Assembly (NCBI RefSeq): GCF_003627075.1
Contig: NZ_CP032630.1
Span: 2,046,001-2,110,000 of the forward strand
Length of the DNA stretch: 64,000 nt
Direction of reading: 5' to 3'
DNA from: Protaetiibacter intestinalis
GTDB taxonomy: Bacteria; Actinomycetota; Actinomycetes; Actinomycetales; Microbacteriaceae
Every line of letters starts with the position of its first letter. Positions within the stretch are counted from its first letter, which is position 1. Below, piece by piece: positions 17,567-26,649 of this stretch. The notes under the pieces are model-generated. The model saw only the letters and a list, made by a program, of their open reading frames with translations, ran no database searches and had not been told where the DNA came from. Position numbers and translations under genes: made by a program.

Positions 17567-19236
17567 TGCGTCGGCCCACGTCGTCGCCCCCCGAACTGCC
17601 CGGCTACAGCTACGTGCGGGTGCTCGGCTCGGGCGGGTTCTCGGACGTCTTCCTCTACGACCAGCAGCTGCCCAAGCGCCGCGTCGCCGTCAAGGTGCTG
17701 CTGCTCGACGAGCTCACCCCCGCCAACCGCGCCGCCTTCGTCGCCGAGGCGAACCTCATGGCGCAGCTCTCGGCGCACCCCTACATCGTCACGATCTACC
17801 ACGCCGACGTCGCCTCCGACGACCGGCCCTACTTCGTCATGGAGTACTGCTCGGGCCCGAGCCTGGGCGAGCGCTACAAGCAGGCGCCGCTCGCGGTCGC
17901 GGATGCGCTGCGCACAGGGGTGCGGCTCTCGAGCGCCGTGCAGACGGCGCACCAGGCCGGCATCCTGCACCGCGACATCAAGCCCGCCAACGTGCTCAGC
18001 AACGACTACGGGTGGCCGGCGCTCACCGACTTCGGCATCTCCTCGGCGGTCGACGACGCTCTGCCCGCCCACACGACGACCGTCGCGGGCGCGGTCGGCG
18101 ACACGAGCACGAGCGGTACGAGCGGTCAGGTGGGCCTCTCGGTGCCGTGGTCGCCGCCCGAGATGTTCGAGGACGATCCCGATCCGGACGTGCGCAGCGA
18201 CGTGTTCTCGCTCGCCGCGACGATCTGGACGGTGCTGGCAGGCCAGACCCCCTTCGAGGTGAAGGGTCGCGGCAACGGCACCCTCGACCTCATCGGCCGG
18301 ATCGAGCGCGGTGCGATCACCCCGATGGACCGCACCGACATCCCGCGCTCGCTCATCGCGGTGCTGCAGAAGGGCATGGCGACCGAACGCGAGGACCGCT
18401 TCGCGAGCGCCCTCGACTTCGGGCGCGCGCTGCAGCGGGTCGAGATGGAGCTGGGCTACGCGCGCACCGAGCTCGAGGTGCCGAACCTGCACCTCGAGGC
18501 GCCCGAGCGGCCCGCCGACACCGGGGGAGCGGACGAGACCCGCGTGCGGCAGGTGGCGACGATCGAGGCGCAGCCTGTCGCCGCAGCCCCGCCGCCCGGC
18601 GGCGCCGACGAGACGCGCGTGCGGTCGACGACCACGATCGAGGCGCAGCCGTCCGCAGCCCACGTCTCCATGCCGCCGGCCGCCCCGTCGGCACCGGTCA
18701 CCCCGCCTGTCGTCGTCGACGCACTGCCGTCCGAGACGGTCGTGCGGCCGCGCGGACCCGCGCCGCAGCAGCCGCCGCCGGCTCAGGTGGAGTCGGTCGA
18801 CCCCGCGCCCACGCGCTCGGGCCGCGGACGCGTCGTCGGCATCGTCGTGGGTGTGCTCGCGGCGCTCGTGGTCGCGGCCGTGGTCGTCGGGATCGTGCTG
18901 TTCGGGGGATCGCCCGAGGAGGCGGGGCCGACGCCCGGGGCCAGCTCGAGTCCCGACGCCGTCGTGCCGACGATCATCCCGGTGCCGGAGCTCGCCTCCG
19001 CGGCGACCGCCGAGGGCACGGTCGTCACCTTCCCGGTGACGAACCCCGACCCCGAGGACGGCGACCGGCTCGTGTGGCGGCTCAGCCGGGCAGACCAGCC
19101 CCAGTTGAAGACCGCCGAGGGGGATGCCGTGGTCGTCGACGGCTACACCGAGGGCACGCCGCTGTGCGTCGACATCATGATCCTCCGCGCCGGTAAGACG
19201 TCGGATCCGCTCACGACCTGCTACCCGCCCGCATGA
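17566..19236 (+). CDS. Transmembrane serine/threonine protein kinase (PknB-like)
   Basis: A 556-aa Hanks-type kinase: kinase domain at residues 12-290 with GSGGFSDVF P-loop, catalytic Lys about 43 (RVAVKVLL), HRDIKPANV (Asp about 137) and DFGISS. A Pro/Ala-rich juxtamembrane region of about 120 residues follows, one transmembrane helix at about 422-446, and a 100-residue extracytoplasmic domain without PASTA repeats. The juxtamembrane part has two copies of a motif, GADETRVR..., each followed by TIEAQP (about 321-336 and 346-361), good candidates for autophosphorylated FHA docking sites. Translationally coupled on both sides (TGATG, ATGA). Confidence 0.9.
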   Translation: MRRPTSSPPELPGYSYVRVLGSGGFSDVFLYDQQLPKRRVAVKVLLLDELTPANRAAFVAEANLMAQLSAHPYIVTIYHADVASDDRPYFVMEYCSGPSLGERYKQAPLAVADALRTGVRLSSAVQTAHQAGILHRDIKPANVLSNDYGWPALTDFGISSAVDDALPAHTTTVAGAVGDTSTSGTSGQVGLSVPWSPPEMFEDDPDPDVRSDVFSLAATIWTVLAGQTPFEVKGRGNGTLDLIGRIERGAITPMDRTDIPRSLIAVLQKGMATEREDRFASALDFGRALQRVEMELGYARTELEVPNLHLEAPERPADTGGADETRVRQVATIEAQPVAAAPPPGGADETRVRSTTTIEAQPSAAHVSMPPAAPSAPVTPPVVVDALPSETVVRPRGPAPQQPPPAQVESVDPAPTRSGRGRVVGIVVGVLAALVVAAVVVGIVLFGGSPEEAGPTPGASSSPDAVVPTIIPVPELASAATAEGTVVTFPVTNPDPEDGDRLVWRLSRADQPQLKTAEGDAVVVDGYTEGTPLCVDIMILRAGKTSDPLTTCYPPA

Positions 19237-19964
19237 GCACCGCCCTCCGCATCGAGTTCTGCGGCGAGCGGTACACCGCGACGCCGGGGGAGACGTTCGT
19301 CATCGGCCGCGAGGGCGACCTCGAGATCGACGACAACCCCTACCTGCACCGCCGCTTCCTCGCCATCGACGAGGAGCGGGGACTGTGGTGGATCAGCAAC
19401 GTCGGCAGCCTGCTCTCCGCCACGATCACCGACGGCTCGGGCGGGGTGCAGGCCTGGCTGCCGCCCGGTGCCCGGCTGCCCGTCGTGTTCCCGCTCGTGC
19501 AGGTGCTGTTCAGCGCGGGCTCCACCACCTACGACTTCACGATCGAGAACGACGAGCAGTACTTCTCGACGACCAACATCCACTCGGGCGCATCCGGCAC
19601 GACGACGATCGGCGTGGTGCCGCTCACCAGCTCGCAGCGCCTGCTCGTCGTGGCGCTGTCCGAGCACGTGCTGCGGCAGGATTCCCCCGGCCGTGGCGAG
19701 ATCCCGAGCTCGGCGGAGGCGGCGGAGCGTCTCGGTTGGCCGCTCACGACGTTCAACCGCAAACTCGACAACGTGTGCGAGAAGCTCGACAAGGTGGGCG
19801 TGCAGGGGCTGCGCGGAGGCCGTGGCAAGCTCGCCACCAACCGCCGTGCGCGGCTCGTCGAGTACGCCGTCGCGAGCCACCTGGTGAGCCGCGAGGACCT
19901 CGTGCTGCTCGACCGCAACACCTCCGCGGGAGCCGCGGCGCACGCGGATGGGGATGGGGAGTAG
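19233..19964 (+). CDS. FHA-like plus helix-turn-helix protein, candidate regulator of the T7SS locus
   Basis: A 243-aa soluble protein. Residues 1-100 look like an FHA-type beta-sandwich (FVIGREGDLEIDDN, LHRRFLAID). Residues 130-215 look like a winged helix-turn-helix DNA-binding domain (LTSSQRLLVVALSEHVL, then SAEAAERLGWPLTTFNRKLDNVCEKL). It is the last gene of the phosphatase-kinase operon, coupled to the kinase by ATGA. It is the only DNA-binding-looking protein of the locus, so it is the best candidate to bind the GGGGAGTnnTCCCC sites, one of which overlaps its own stop codon. A kinase-to-FHA signal could control it; this is inference. Confidence 0.75.
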   Translation: MSTALRIEFCGERYTATPGETFVIGREGDLEIDDNPYLHRRFLAIDEERGLWWISNVGSLLSATITDGSGGVQAWLPPGARLPVVFPLVQVLFSAGSTTYDFTIENDEQYFSTTNIHSGASGTTTIGVVPLTSSQRLLVVALSEHVLRQDSPGRGEIPSSAEAAERLGWPLTTFNRKLDNVCEKLDKVGVQGLRGGRGKLATNRRARLVEYAVASHLVSREDLVLLDRNTSAGAAAHADGDGE

Positions 19965-19969
19965 TCCCC
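19956..19969. promoter_or_regulatory. T7SS-locus palindrome, copy 2 (GGGGAGTAGTCCCC)
   Basis: It overlaps the stop codon of the FHA-HTH gene and precedes the surface-protein operon. A candidate -10, TAGCCT (20004-20009), starts 34 nt after its end, the same spacing as copy 1. No good -35 is seen, consistent with activator dependence. Confidence 0.7.
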
Positions 19970-20070
19970 GTTCGCGGGCAGAAAACGAACAGCGCTCGCA
20001 TGTTAGCCTGAACCGGCTCGACCCCGGACGGGGGCAGACAACACGCGATTCCGAGGGGTGATCTCAGCAC

Positions 20071-23000
20071 GTGATGGGGGGGATCCAGCGCGCGCGCCGC
20101 AAGACGATCGCATCCGCGGCGGTCGTCGCACTCGTCGCCGGCGGCACGCTGACGGTGGCCGCGCTGCACCCCGGATTCCCGGTGACGGATGTCGACCTCA
20201 CCTCCCGCGACGTCTGGGTGACGAACGCCGAGCAGCAGCTCGGCGGGCGGCTCAACCGCCAGATCGACGAGCTCAACGGCTCGGTCACGGCGGCCTCCCC
20301 GAACTTCGAGGTGCTGCAGGACGGCGACGCGCTGTTCCTCGTCGACCCCGACAACCTGCACCTCGAGTCGGTCGACCCGGCCACCACCTCCGTCACGAGC
20401 TCCGTCGACCTGCCGGCCGATGCGGAGGTCAGCTACGGGGGCGACGTGCTCGCCGTGGTCTCCGGCGGCAAGCTCTGGGCGCTGCCCGCGGTCGGCGACC
20501 TGCAGCTCAACACCGTCTCCCAACCTCCGCTGCTCGACCTCGGCAAGGGCGGCCACGCGGTCGTCACCGCGAGCGGGGCGATCGTCGCGGTCTCCCCGCA
20601 GGACAAGACGCTCTACCGCATCCCGACCCTCGCCGACGTGCCCGTCGAATCCGCCTTCCCGAAGATCGGCGACTTCCAGCTCGCGGCGATCGGCGAGACC
20701 GTCGTGGCCCTCGACACCTCCACCAACGAGCTCGTCACCGAGGACGGCACCGTCCGCCCGCTCGGCGACGAGCGCGCCCTGAAGCTCCAGCAGAGCGGCC
20801 CGGCCTCCGAGTTCGCGATCCTCGCGACCGGCGCGGGGCTGCTGCGGGTCGCCCTCGGTTCGGGCGAGGTCGAGACCCTGGATGCCGGGGGCGCCTCCTC
20901 GAACGACCCCGACGACGTGGCGGCCCCCGTCAACCTCGACGGCTGCGCGCACGGCGCCTGGGCGCACGCGCAGCTGTACATGCTGGCGTGCCAGGGCCAG
21001 CAGCCGGCGACGCAGGACATCGAGCAGCCGACCGCGGGCGACCGCCTCGAGTTCCGGGTCAACCGCAGCATCGTGGTGCTCAACAACCTCAGCAACGGCA
21101 ACGTCTGGGTGCCGTCCGAGAACATGCGTCTCGTCGACAACTGGGACGACATCACGCCGCCCGAGCAGGAGGAGACCGAGGAGGAGGGCGACGAGAAGTC
21201 GGCGCTGCAGTCCTTCGAGGACACCCTCGCCGAGCGCACCGACGAGAACCGCGACCCGACCGCCGTCGACGACGCGTTCGGTGCGCGCCCCGGCCGCACC
21301 ACGATCCTCTCGGTGCTCGACAACGACTCCGACCCGGACGGCGACGTGCTCATCGTCTCGGAGTTCGGGTCGGTCGCCGAGAGCTCCGGCACCCTCGACC
21401 TCATCGACGGCGACCGGGCACTGCAGTTCACGCCGTCGCCCACGGCCTCCGGCACCCTCCACTTCAGCTACACCGTCGACGACGGACGCGGGGGTCACGC
21501 GACCGCGCAGGTCTCGGTGCACGTCGTCCCCGAGGGGTCGAACGAGGCGCCCGTCGAGCTCCGACGCTCGGCCGTGACGGTCGAGGCCAACCAGACCGTC
21601 GAGTACAACGTGCTCGCCAACTGGCGCGACCCCGACGGCGACGACATGATCGTGGTCGGCGCGGCCCCGACCTCGGGCGACCTCGTGCAGTTCACGCCCG
21701 ACGGCGTCATCACCTTCACGCACCAGACCTCGGAGCTCGGCGAGAAGGAGGTGCAGTTCCAGGTCTCGGACGGCACCGACGGCGGCATCACGACCGGCAC
21801 GCTCACCGTGACGGTGCAGCCCGCCGGATCGCAGAAGCCCGTCGGCACGCCCGACTTCGCCACCGCGTTCACGGGTGAGGAGATCACCCTCAAGCCGCTC
21901 GGCAACGACATCTCGCCCTCGGGCGCGCTGCTCGCGATCACGGGGATCGAGGACCCGGGCGAGGGCGCGTCGGCGACACTCGACACCGACAAGAACGCGG
22001 TGCGCTTCAGTGCCTCGAAGGCCGACGTCTACTACTTCGAGTACACCCTGGTCGGCAACGGCATCCCGAGCGTCGGCATCATCCGGGTCGACGTCAAGGA
22101 CGTCCCGGCCGAGCAGGCCCTGCCGCCCATCGCGGTGAAGGACACGGCCTATCTGCGCGGCGACCAACCCACCACCGTCTCGGTGCTCACCAACGACGTG
22201 AGCCCGGCGGGGCGCATCCTCGCGGTGCAGAGCATCCAGGTGCCGCCCGAGCTCACCGCGAAGGGCGTCGTCGTCGAACTGCTCGAGGCGACCCAGGTGC
22301 GGATCACCTCCCCGCAGGCGCTCACCTCGCAGGTGAGCTTCACCTACACGATCTCCGACGGCCTGAACACGGCGACGGCGGGCGTGACCGTCGTGCCGGT
22401 CGCCCCGCTCACCAAGCACCAGCCGCCCGTCGCCCTCGACGACTTCGTCACCGTGCGGGCCGGCGACATCGTCACGGTCGACGTGCTCGCCAACGACCGG
22501 CACCCCGACGACTCGCGGATGTTCCTCGACGAGGCGCTCATCGCCGAGCCGAGCGCGGGCATCGCCTTCGTGAGCGACGACAAGGTGCGCTTCCAGGCGC
22601 CGACCGAGCCCGGCCAGTACCGCGCCGACTACCGCGTGCTCGACGCCTACGGCGAGTCGGCCGCGGCGAGCGTCGTCTTCACGGTGACGCCGTTCTCGGA
22701 GGACGGCAACCGCGACCCGAAGCCCGAACCCGTCGTGGCGCGGGTGCTCGCGGGCGGCACCATCACGATCCCGCTGCCCCTGCAGCAGATCGACCCCGAC
22801 GGCGACTCGACCCAGCTGCTGCGGTTCCCGACCGGCCCCACCCTGGGCAGCATCACGGATCAGGGCGAGGACTTCTTCGAGTACACCGCCTCGCCCGCGG
22901 CATCCGGCACCGACACCTTCAGCTACCAGGTCTACGACACCTTCGGCGCCACGGGCACGGCCGAGATCCGCATCGCCGTCATCCCGCAGCCCGACGAGCC

Positions 23001-25662
23001 GGGCAACCCCTCGGCGGTGCCCGACAGCGTCTCGGTGCGGCCGGGGAAGATCGCCCAGGTCGACCTGACGCTCAACGACTCCGACCCGCAGGGTTCGCCC
23101 ATCTCGGTCTCCGAGGACCTCATCGACGTGCCGAAGGGCATCGAGGCGGAGGTCGTGGGCCACCGGTACCTCGTGCTCACCGCGCCGAAGGAGGAGGGCT
23201 CCTTCTCACTGCGCTACACGCTCACCAACGGGACGGGCGGATCGGCCGTCACCTACGTGCTCGTGCAGGTGACGCCCACCGCGCCGCTGCTGCCGCCCTC
23301 CGCGGACGACCTCGCCCTCACCCTCAAGGACATCGCGGGCAAGAAGTCGGTGACGGTCGACATCTTCGACGGTTCGGCGTTCAACCCCGCCGGTTCGAAC
23401 GACGCGCTCGAGGTGTCGCTCGAGGGGCCGAACGCGTCCTCCGCCGAGCTCGTGCCGGACCAGCACGGCAAGATCTCGGTGACGCCCGGTGAGCGTCGCC
23501 AGGCGATCGCGTACCGGGTCACCGACCCCGAGACGAAGCTCAGCGCGACCGCCTTCCTGCTCGTGCCCGCCGCGGTCGACGACTCCTACGACGATCCGCC
23601 GCGGATCGACCCGAACCTGCCCACCCAGTACGTGTCGATGAACGAGGCGCGCGAGTGGAAGCTGTCCGACATCCTCGAGGTGCCCTCGGGCCGCGAGGCG
23701 TGGATCCCGGATGCGAGCACCGTCTCCTCGATCCAGTCGGACGGCACCTCGAACTACGTCGACAAGGGCACCATCCGCTTCCAGGGGGGCCTCGACTACC
23801 GCGGGCCGGCATCCATCAGCTTCACCGTCACCGACGGCGCGTCGAAGGACGACCCCAAGGGCAACACCATCCCGCTGACGATGACGATCATCGTGGGCGA
23901 CCCGGAGTTCCGCGACACCCCGCCCACCTGGACGCCCCCGAACATCCAGCTCGAGGTCGGTGAGACCTCCACCTTCGACCTGCGCACCGCGACGGGCCAC
24001 CCGAACGAGCAGATCCGCCAGGAGGTCACCTACTCGGATCTGCAGGGCATCGGCGGCCGGATCACCGGCTCGCTCGACGGCTCGACGCTCACCGTGAGCA
24101 CCCCGCGCAACACCCCCAAGGGCACGACGTTCGAGCTCGACGTGACGCTGCGCTGGGACAAGTTCGTCGTGCCCGGCAGGATCACGGTCACCGTCGTCGG
24201 GTCGACGCGCGCCCCCGCGGTCGCGGTGGCGGACGACTACGAGACCCAACGCGGCGACGGGGCCGTCGTCGCGAGCCCGCTCGTGAACGACTCGAACCCC
24301 TACGGCGACTCCGGCGAGCCGCTCACGATCGTGGGCGCCGAGGTGCAGAACTCGGGCGAGCCCGCGGTCGTCACCTTCACCGACGACACGGTGCGGATCA
24401 CGCCCAACGCGAGCCTCAAGTCCGGCACCGTCGTGGTCTTCTACACGATCCAGGACGCGACCGAGGATCCGGACCGGCAGACGACCGGCACGATCACGGT
24501 CGTCGTGAGCGACGTGCCCGACCAGCCGCAGAAGCCCACGGTGCCGACCCAGGGCGACGAGGGCACCGTGCAGATCGGGTTCCAGGCGCCCGCCACCAAC
24601 GGCAAGCCCATCACCTCCTACGAGGTGCGGTCGACGCCCTCCGCGACCATGCCGACGAACTGCGGCCCGCCCTCGTGCACCATCACGGGCCTCACCAACG
24701 GCACGAGCTACCAGTTCTCGGTGCGCGCGATCAACGAGCACGGGCCCGGCGCGTGGTCCGAGTGGTCGAACGCCGTGATCCCCTACGGCACCCCCGGCAC
24801 TCCCACCGTGGCGATCGCCGTCTCCGACCAGTGGGCGCCGAACGCCGTCATCAGCGCCAGCTGGTCGGGCGTCTCCGCCAACGGCGGCAGCGTGAGCTAC
24901 CGCTGGCGGCTCGACAACGGCTCGTGGAACTCGACGACCGGCACGAGCACGGGCAATCAGACCGTCCAGGGCGGCAACCACACCTTCGAGGTGTTCGCGG
25001 TGAACTCCGGCGGCAAGGAGGGCGCGCACGACTCCGAGGTGCGCAGCATCCAGACGCAGACCGTGCCGAACGCTCCCGGGGGCCTCACGGCAACCGTGAC
25101 CGACAGTCAGGCCCCGGGTGCGATCCGGTGGAACTGGAACGCGACGAGCGCCTCGACCGGCGGGACGGCCAACCTCAGCTACCAGGTCAGCACCGACGGG
25201 TCGAACTGGGTCAGCCCCAACAACGGGACGCTCTCCCACGCGCGATCGGGACTGGCGCAGGGGGAGTACAGCCTGTGGGTGCGCGCGGTCAACAAGGCGG
25301 GGTCGTCCGGTGCGACGGGCCCCGTGAAGGGCACGGTCACGAGCCCGCCTCCGCCGACCGCGACCATCGTCAGCAAGACCGCCCAGGCAGTGGATGGCTG
25401 CTCGTCGGGCTGCTATGCGGCGAACGTCCGACTCGACAACATCTCGGCCGGCACGTACACCATCGTCATGGCGTGGGAGAGCGGGTGGGATGACAACTCC
25501 AAGTCGGGATACGTCTCGTCCGGCGGCACCCTGCGCACCAGCGGTGCCACCGGCACGCTGCCGACGAACGAACGGCTCATCATCCGCGTGACCGGGCCCT
25601 CCGGCTCCTTCGACACCGGATACCTCACCCGCGCTCAATGGGCTGCGATCCCCACCACCTGA
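20071..25662 (+). CDS. Giant N-terminally anchored surface protein with Ig-like and fibronectin type III domains
   Basis: 1863 aa. Residues 10-33 form an uncleaved signal-anchor helix. Residues 35-350 are beta-rich with Ser/Asp repeats suggestive of a beta-propeller. An acidic linker follows (EQEETEEEGDE, about residues 370-380). From about residue 400 to 1480 come roughly ten bacterial Ig/cadherin-like modules, many starting with a D-x-V-x-x-G pattern and VLxNDSDPDGD-type calcium-binding loops. Residues 1483-1572 are a fibronectin type III domain, with further FN3/Ig-like modules to the end. No sortase signal. The start is GTG followed by ATG. First gene of the MoxR-DUF58-transglutaminase-EccC operon, so it may be an outer part of, or partner for, the secretion machine. 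Codon use relaxes in the last 500 bp. Confidence 0.82.
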   Translation: MMGGIQRARRKTIASAAVVALVAGGTLTVAALHPGFPVTDVDLTSRDVWVTNAEQQLGGRLNRQIDELNGSVTAASPNFEVLQDGDALFLVDPDNLHLESVDPATTSVTSSVDLPADAEVSYGGDVLAVVSGGKLWALPAVGDLQLNTVSQPPLLDLGKGGHAVVTASGAIVAVSPQDKTLYRIPTLADVPVESAFPKIGDFQLAAIGETVVALDTSTNELVTEDGTVRPLGDERALKLQQSGPASEFAILATGAGLLRVALGSGEVETLDAGGASSNDPDDVAAPVNLDGCAHGAWAHAQLYMLACQGQQPATQDIEQPTAGDRLEFRVNRSIVVLNNLSNGNVWVPSENMRLVDNWDDITPPEQEETEEEGDEKSALQSFEDTLAERTDENRDPTAVDDAFGARPGRTTILSVLDNDSDPDGDVLIVSEFGSVAESSGTLDLIDGDRALQFTPSPTASGTLHFSYTVDDGRGGHATAQVSVHVVPEGSNEAPVELRRSAVTVEANQTVEYNVLANWRDPDGDDMIVVGAAPTSGDLVQFTPDGVITFTHQTSELGEKEVQFQVSDGTDGGITTGTLTVTVQPAGSQKPVGTPDFATAFTGEEITLKPLGNDISPSGALLAITGIEDPGEGASATLDTDKNAVRFSASKADVYYFEYTLVGNGIPSVGIIRVDVKDVPAEQALPPIAVKDTAYLRGDQPTTVSVLTNDVSPAGRILAVQSIQVPPELTAKGVVVELLEATQVRITSPQALTSQVSFTYTISDGLNTATAGVTVVPVAPLTKHQPPVALDDFVTVRAGDIVTVDVLANDRHPDDSRMFLDEALIAEPSAGIAFVSDDKVRFQAPTEPGQYRADYRVLDAYGESAAASVVFTVTPFSEDGNRDPKPEPVVARVLAGGTITIPLPLQQIDPDGDSTQLLRFPTGPTLGSITDQGEDFFEYTASPAASGTDTFSYQVYDTFGATGTAEIRIAVIPQPDEPGNPSAVPDSVSVRPGKIAQVDLTLNDSDPQGSPISVSEDLIDVPKGIEAEVVGHRYLVLTAPKEEGSFSLRYTLTNGTGGSAVTYVLVQVTPTAPLLPPSADDLALTLKDIAGKKSVTVDIFDGSAFNPAGSNDALEVSLEGPNASSAELVPDQHGKISVTPGERRQAIAYRVTDPETKLSATAFLLVPAAVDDSYDDPPRIDPNLPTQYVSMNEAREWKLSDILEVPSGREAWIPDASTVSSIQSDGTSNYVDKGTIRFQGGLDYRGPASISFTVTDGASKDDPKGNTIPLTMTIIVGDPEFRDTPPTWTPPNIQLEVGETSTFDLRTATGHPNEQIRQEVTYSDLQGIGGRITGSLDGSTLTVSTPRNTPKGTTFELDVTLRWDKFVVPGRITVTVVGSTRAPAVAVADDYETQRGDGAVVASPLVNDSNPYGDSGEPLTIVGAEVQNSGEPAVVTFTDDTVRITPNASLKSGTVVVFYTIQDATEDPDRQTTGTITVVVSDVPDQPQKPTVPTQGDEGTVQIGFQAPATNGKPITSYEVRSTPSATMPTNCGPPSCTITGLTNGTSYQFSVRAINEHGPGAWSEWSNAVIPYGTPGTPTVAIAVSDQWAPNAVISASWSGVSANGGSVSYRWRLDNGSWNSTTGTSTGNQTVQGGNHTFEVFAVNSGGKEGAHDSEVRSIQTQTVPNAPGGLTATVTDSQAPGAIRWNWNATSASTGGTANLSYQVSTDGSNWVSPNNGTLSHARSGLAQGEYSLWVRAVNKAGSSGATGPVKGTVTSPPPPTATIVSKTAQAVDGCSSGCYAANVRLDNISAGTYTIVMAWESGWDDNSKSGYVSSGGTLRTSGATGTLPTNERLIIRVTGPSGSFDTGYLTRAQWAAIPTT

Positions 25663-25676
25663 AACGAGAGAGAGAC

Positions 25677-26645
25677 ATGCCCGTCACCCAGGAGCAGGCG
25701 ACCTGGTTCGCCGACGCCTTCCAGAAGCTCGTCGCGAACGTCGACAAGGCGATCGTCGGCAAGGACCACGTCATCACGCTCGTGCTGACCGCCCTCATCT
25801 CCGACGGCCACGTGCTGCTCGAGGACTACCCGGGCACCGGCAAGACGGTGCTCGCGAAGTCGCTCGCTAACACCCTCGACGGCACGACGAGCCGCATCCA
25901 GTTCACGCCCGACCTGCTGCCCTCCGACGTCACGGGCGTGCAGATCTACGACCAGGGCAAGGGGCGCTTCCAGTTCCACCCGGGCCCGATCTTCGCCTCG
26001 ATCGTGCTCGCCGACGAGATCAACCGCGCCTCGCCGAAGACCCAGTCGGCACTGCTCGAGGTCATGGAGGAGGGCGTCGTCACGATCGACGGCGAGGGTC
26101 ACGCCGTCGGTGCCCCGTTCCTCGTCATCGCGACCCAGAACCCGGTCGAGCAGGCCGGAACGTACAAGCTGCCCGAGGCGCAGCTCGACCGCTTCCTCAT
26201 CAAGACGAGCCTCGGCTACCCGGACACGAAGACCGCGGTCAGCCTGCTGATGGACTCCTCGACGCGTGCCCGCGCCTCGCTCGTCTCGCCCATCATCAAG
26301 CCCGAGTCGATCGTCGCGATGAGCGCGCTCGCCTCCGAGGTGCACGTCGACGAGGCCGTCATGCAGTACCTCTCCGACATCGTCGACGCGACGCGCAAGC
26401 ACCGCGACGTCGTGCTCGGCGTGAGCATGCGCGGCGCCATGGCGCTCGCGCGCGCCGTGAGGACCTGGGCGATCTCGAAGGGTCGCAGCTACGTGACGCC
26501 CGACGACGTGCGCGAGCTCGCCGTGCCGGTGCTCGCCCACCGCCTCGTCATCGACCCCGAGTCGGACTTCGCGGGCGTCAAGGCCGAGGACGTCGTCTCG
26601 CGCATCCTCGTCGACATCGAGCCCCCGGCCTACCGCGCCGCCTGA
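25677..26645 (+). CDS. MoxR-family AAA+ ATPase
   Basis: A 322-aa cytoplasmic MoxR ATPase: Walker A EDYPGTGKT near residue 50, Walker B SIVLADEINRA, sensor-1 VIATQNP, and the MoxR C-terminal lid. MoxR proteins act as chaperones, usually with DUF58/von Willebrand partners encoded next door, as here. The ATG at 25677 is preceded by GAGAGAGA; the frame is open further upstream but overlaps the surface-protein gene. Gap to the next gene 4 bp. Confidence 0.92.
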   Translation: MPVTQEQATWFADAFQKLVANVDKAIVGKDHVITLVLTALISDGHVLLEDYPGTGKTVLAKSLANTLDGTTSRIQFTPDLLPSDVTGVQIYDQGKGRFQFHPGPIFASIVLADEINRASPKTQSALLEVMEEGVVTIDGEGHAVGAPFLVIATQNPVEQAGTYKLPEAQLDRFLIKTSLGYPDTKTAVSLLMDSSTRARASLVSPIIKPESIVAMSALASEVHVDEAVMQYLSDIVDATRKHRDVVLGVSMRGAMALARAVRTWAISKGRSYVTPDDVRELAVPVLAHRLVIDPESDFAGVKAEDVVSRILVDIEPPAYRAA

Positions 26646-26649
26646 ACGC

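Noticed and set aside
19753..23163. A 1136-codon open frame on the minus strand opposite the giant surface-protein gene
   Set aside because: Low-complexity Arg/Asp/Val/Gly translation typical of antisense to GC-rich coding DNA; the plus-strand protein has recognisable domains.
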